NCBI GenBank assembly: GCA_036489885.1
Contig: DASXEW010000003.1
Coordinates: forward strand, 806,001 to 870,000
DNA length: 64,000 nucleotides
Direction: 5' to 3'
From: Candidatus Baltobacteraceae bacterium
Lineage (GTDB): Bacteria > Vulcanimicrobiota > Vulcanimicrobiia > Vulcanimicrobiales > Vulcanimicrobiaceae
The first letter of the stretch is position 1. Every line of letters begins with the position of its first letter. Positions 60,969 through 64,000 of the stretch are shown here, piece by piece. The notes beneath the pieces are model-generated. The model did not search any database, was not told where the DNA came from, and saw only the letters and a list, made by a program, of their open reading frames with translations. The position numbers were made by a program, and so were the translations under genes.

Positions 60969-61831
60969 GCGGCGAGGTTTTGGCGCTCGGCCGCAATCGC
61001 GCCTTGCGTGACGGGATCGAGCGTGTCGCGCAGCCAGTCGCCGAGCAAGTTGATCGCGAGGACCAAGATAACAAGCGCTAGTCCCGGCATCACTGCAAGC
61101 CACCACGCGCCGCTGAACAAATATTGATAGCCTTGCGCGATGCGAATGCCGAGCGACGGCGTCGTGATCGCGACGCCGAGTCCCAGAAACGAGAGGGTCG
61201 CCTCGAGCTCTATCGCGCGCGGGATGTCGACCGCGATTTGCACGAGGGACGGACCGACGACGTTCGGCAGAATGTGCCGGGCGAGAATGCGCGGCAGCGA
61301 TGCGCCGAGACCACTCGCGGCAACGACGTACTCTTTCGTTCGCTCCGCAAGGACGCTCGAGCGTATAAGCCTCGCGTACTGCGCCCAACCGACGATCCCG
61401 ATGACGATGATGACCTTTTCCAGACCCCGCCCCAGCACGGCCAGAACCGCGAGTGCGATCAGCACCACGGGCAGCGAGAGCTGCACGTCGGCGATGCGCA
61501 TCGTGAGATGTGCGAACCAACTGTTGGGACGGTAGCCGGCGAGCAGACCGATCGGTGCGCCGATGACGACGCTGATCGTAACCGCGCAGAACCCGACCAG
61601 AAGACTGACGCGCAGGCCGTACAAAATGTTTGCGAAGATGTCGCGTCCCAGCTCGTCGGTCCCGAGAAGATAGAATCCGGAGAGCGTGTGACCGAGCGGG
61701 GGCGTGAGGCGTGAAAGTAAGTCTTGATGCTGTGGATCGTGCGGCGCAGCGAACGATGCAAATATTGCAAGCACGATCATCGTTAGCAAGACGATTGCCG
61801 GAATACGCGGGAGATCGCGCAGCTTACCCAT
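60965..61831 (-). CDS. Oligopeptide-type ABC importer permease (DppC/OppC-like)
   Basis: A 288-residue permease with the OppC N-terminal helix, YLLGTDELGRDIFANILYG, six-helix core and an EAA-like loop VVAASGLGASLPRILARHILPN. It is one half of the channel for a peptide/nickel/opine-class importer, paired with the permease gene upstream (8-base overlap). Confidence 0.92.
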   Translation of the reverse strand: MGKLRDLPRIPAIVLLTMIVLAIFASFAAPHDPQHQDLLSRLTPPLGHTLSGFYLLGTDELGRDIFANILYGLRVSLLVGFCAVTISVVIGAPIGLLAGYRPNSWFAHLTMRIADVQLSLPVVLIALAVLAVLGRGLEKVIIVIGIVGWAQYARLIRSSVLAERTKEYVVAASGLGASLPRILARHILPNVVGPSLVQIAVDIPRAIELEATLSFLGLGVAITTPSLGIRIAQGYQYLFSGAWWLAVMPGLALVILVLAINLLGDWLRDTLDPVTQGAIAAERQNLAA

Positions 61832-62741
61832 ACGTCACGCGCGGATCGAGGAAGCTGTACATGAGGTCGACCGCGAGATTGATCAGCGTGAAGAGACCGG
61901 CGATCACGATAACGTACGCAACGACGATCGGATAGTCGAGCCGAGCGATGGCGTCGAGCGCCAGCCGGTTCATCCCGGGAAGTGCGAAGATCGTCTCGGT
62001 GATGACGGCGCCGCCGAGCAGCTGGCCGAACTGCAAGCCGAACGCAGTCACGAACGGCAGCAGCGCGTTGCGAAGCGCGTGTTTGAGCGTTACGACGATC
62101 GTCGGAAGTCCTTTGGCGCGTGCCGTGCGTACGTAGTCTTGCGAGAGTTCGCCGATCAGTGCAGTGCGAATCAGCCGCGTAAAGAGCGCGATACGGTAGA
62201 ACGCGAGCGTAAACGCGGGTAAGACGAAATTACGCCAATCGCCGACACCCGACGACGGAAACAGCTCGAACTCGACGCTGAAAATCAAGATTAGCAAGAT
62301 GCCCAGAAAGAACGTCGGGATCGACGACCCGAGCACCGAGACGAGGCGCAGCGTTCGATCGAGAGCTCGTCCGGGCCGAAGCGCCGCGATGATTCCGAAC
62401 GGCACGCCAAAAACGAGCGCAACGACCATCGCTGCCACGACGAGCTCGACCGTGACGCCTAAGCGCTGCAGGACGAGCGTCATCGCCGGCTCCGACGTAT
62501 AAAACGAAACGCCGAGATGTCCATGAAGCACGTCGCCAAGGAAGTGTATGTACTGCGCGCTGAGCGGTAGATCGAGCCCGAGCGAGTGCGCAAGCTCCGC
62601 GCGCTGTGCTTGCGTCATCGTCTCGGGCGCGAGAACGGCGATCGGGTCGCCGGCAGCGTGCAGCAGCACGAAGACGACGGTCACGACCGCCCACATCGCG
62701 AGGATTGCTTGTAGGAGGCGGGTTAGGACGTATTGCGCCAC
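61824..62741 (-). CDS. Oligopeptide-type ABC importer permease (DppB/OppB-like)
   Basis: A 305-residue permease of the DppB type: N-terminal TRLLQAILAMWAVVTVVFVL, LGLDLPLSAQYIHFLGDVLHG, GVPFGIIAALRPG, and the EAA-like loop VRTARAKGLPTIVVTLKHALRN. No ATPase gene is present downstream on this strand, so the DppD/DppF-type ATPases must lie beyond the window or elsewhere. Confidence 0.92.
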   Translation of the reverse strand: MAQYVLTRLLQAILAMWAVVTVVFVLLHAAGDPIAVLAPETMTQAQRAELAHSLGLDLPLSAQYIHFLGDVLHGHLGVSFYTSEPAMTLVLQRLGVTVELVVAAMVVALVFGVPFGIIAALRPGRALDRTLRLVSVLGSSIPTFFLGILLILIFSVEFELFPSSGVGDWRNFVLPAFTLAFYRIALFTRLIRTALIGELSQDYVRTARAKGLPTIVVTLKHALRNALLPFVTAFGLQFGQLLGGAVITETIFALPGMNRLALDAIARLDYPIVVAYVIVIAGLFTLINLAVDLMYSFLDPRVTYG

Positions 62742-62742
62742 G

Positions 62743-64000
62743 TCATTTGCGCGACATCATCCATGCAAGGATGAGCTCGTCGGACGGACGCGATTCCCAT
62801 GCAACGTGGTTGTTGACGCCGGCAATGACGTCTTCCCAATAAAGCGGTACGTACGCGAAGTCTTTGCGCTCGGCGACTGCATAGCCTTGACGCTCGGCCT
62901 GAATGCGGAAATGCGGATCGAAGATGCTCGCGGCGCGCGCCATCGTCTGGTCGGCGCTCGGATCGCAATAATGCTCGCGATTTGTGAAGCCGTATCCAGC
63001 CGCATTATCCTTGCAATGAAAGACGGTTTCCCAGGCGCTGATCGGATCCGTCGTTCCCCAACCGGCCATGTACAGCGTGAAGTCGCCTTTGTCCATATTG
63101 GGAAAGAAGATCGTCTTTGTGACCGCGTTGACCTGAACGGTGATTCCGGCTTGCGCGAGCATGCCCGCCAACGCTTGCGCGACCACCGAATCGTCGAGAT
63201 AGCGGTCGGTCGTTGCGTCGAGACGGACGGTAAAGCCGTTAGGGTAACCGGCCTCCGCGAGCAATTTCTTGGCGCCGGCCGGATCGTACGGTAGTCGTTT
63301 GACGGATGGATCGAATGACTCGATTGCGGGGGCATTCCATTGTGTGGCCGGAACAGCGGCGCCGTTGAAGACCTTGTCGCGCAACGCATTGACGTCGATC
63401 GCTTGATAGACTGCACGACGCACGCGCGGATCCATAAACGGGTTGTTGCCGCCGGGGATGCCGGGCGTTCCGGTCTTGCGCCAATAGTCCATCGCGAGAT
63501 AGATGATGCGCACGCCGCCGACAGCCGTGATGTAGGCGCTTCCGCTGTGCTTGACGCGTTCGAAATCCTGCGGATCGATTTTCTCGGCGACCTGGACTTG
63601 ACCCGAAAGCAACGCGGCGAGTCGCGTCGCGCCGTTCGAGATGTTCTCGAGCTTGACGTAGTTGAAAGTCGGCTTAGATCCCCAATAACCGTTCCATGTG
63701 CGTAGGTCGAGATGATCTTGCGCAAGCCAGCTGACGAACTCGTATGGACCTGTTCCGACCGGATGCGTGTTGAGAAACTCGCGGCCGTCGCGCTTGATCT
63801 CGACCTCGGGCATGACCGGGATTTGCGAGAGATCGAGCGGGATCTGCGGGTTCGGCGTTTTTGTCGTGATGATGACGGCGTTCGGACCCTCAGGATCGAC
63901 CTTTGAAACGGTGACGAGAAAGTTTCGAATCTGCGCCTTCGGATTCGTCGCCGCATCCATGATCGAGTCGGCGACGTCTTGCGACGTCATCGCACGGCCA
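62743..64000 (-). CDS. Oligopeptide-type ABC importer binding protein, start outside window
   Basis: The frame is open to the window edge, so the N-terminus and signal peptide are missing; about 419 C-terminal residues are visible. It is an extracellular solute-binding protein family 5 member: TSQDVADSIMDA near the edge (normal mid-protein sequence), THPVGTGPYEFVSW, DPRVRRAVYQAIDVNAL, AKKLLAEAGYPNGF. It captures the ligand for the two permeases 1 base downstream. Confidence 0.92.
   Translation of the reverse strand, partial: GRAMTSQDVADSIMDAATNPKAQIRNFLVTVSKVDPEGPNAVIITTKTPNPQIPLDLSQIPVMPEVEIKRDGREFLNTHPVGTGPYEFVSWLAQDHLDLRTWNGYWGSKPTFNYVKLENISNGATRLAALLSGQVQVAEKIDPQDFERVKHSGSAYITAVGGVRIIYLAMDYWRKTGTPGIPGGNNPFMDPRVRRAVYQAIDVNALRDKVFNGAAVPATQWNAPAIESFDPSVKRLPYDPAGAKKLLAEAGYPNGFTVRLDATTDRYLDDSVVAQALAGMLAQAGITVQVNAVTKTIFFPNMDKGDFTLYMAGWGTTDPISAWETVFHCKDNAAGYGFTNREHYCDPSADQTMARAASIFDPHFRIQAERQGYAVAERKDFAYVPLYWEDVIAGVNNHVAWESRPSDELILAWMMSRK

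Noticed and set aside
61000-61520. N-terminal extension of the M20D amidohydrolase frame
   Set aside because: The extension overlaps the dppC-type permease gene and is Arg-rich without amidohydrolase character; the ATGA overlap start at 60968 gives the normal N-terminus.
1-64000. tRNA genes, rRNA, CRISPR arrays, insertion sequences or prophage genes
   Set aside because: Gaps are too short for most, and no transposase, integrase, repeat-spacer array or cloverleaf was seen on either strand.

Overview
This window is a 64-kb piece of a compact, high-GC (roughly 58-60% by eye) bacterial chromosome. It carries a polyprenyl diphosphate synthase next to menG, System II cytochrome c maturation (resB/resC), TatA/TatC, uppS, metG, rsmI, an Lhr-type helicase and a complete bacterial-type selenocysteine insertion signal. 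There is no rRNA, tRNA or phage gene in the window. The overall flavour (menaquinone, System II, compact convergent gene ends, some leaderless genes) would suit an uncultured lineage such as Candidatus Eremiobacterota, but that is an impression and nothing here fixes the phylum. No gene-free stretch exceeds 300 bases; the longest, about 265 bases at 15254-15518, holds a 24-codon ORF with its own promoter and terminator.

Layout. 1-910: end of an M20 peptidase. 925-6936 (minus): tatD, menG and a polyprenyl diphosphate synthase, then tatA, tatC, resB, resC. 7049-7912 (plus): a TonB-like anchored protein of unknown role. 7909-13540 (minus): NatA/NatB-like ABC exporter, MFS exporter, rsmI, metG. 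13576-17412 (plus): DHH phosphoesterase, a 3-hydroxybutyrate-dehydrogenase-like SDR, the 24-codon ORF, a small membrane protein, a membrane protein/winged-helix regulator pair behind a palindromic operator, and uppS. 17447-23808 (plus): aromatic catabolic operon with FAD monooxygenase, PaoABC-like molybdenum aldehyde oxidoreductase and homogentisate dioxygenase.

23810-31287 is the most unusual part. On the minus strand run tctB, tctA, a selenoprotein, an unrecognised 352-residue protein, a TctC/Bug binding protein and an amidase, with a divergent hydantoinase/dihydropyrimidinase. The selenoprotein has an in-frame UGA at 27411-27409 that naive ORF calling treats as a stop. It encodes a U-G-G-C motif of the UGSC type and is followed by a hairpin whose bulged U and loop G-U fall at positions 17, 23 and 24 counted from the UGA, the register of the E. 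coli fdhF SECIS.

31284-44421 is mixed housekeeping: glycine-zipper protein, DUF2461, Lhr helicase, 1-Cys peroxiredoxin, serine hydrolase, FAH-family hydrolase, a phosphofructokinase with PPi-type active-site residues, DUF4337, D-aminoacylase-like amidohydrolase and a beta-hydroxyacid dehydrogenase. 44426-52909 (minus) is a glycerol/glycerol-3-phosphate/glycerophosphodiester utilisation block (ugpB-A-E-C, GDPD, YmdB phosphoesterase, glpK, glpD) containing the remnant of another sugar-type ABC permease. 53077-57735 (plus) is a complete branched-chain-type ABC importer. 57763-64000 (minus) combines an oligopeptide-type ABC importer, an M20 amidohydrolase, an FMN reductase and an NtaA-type flavin monooxygenase, which looks like import and oxidative cleavage of an organic sulfur or nitrogen compound.
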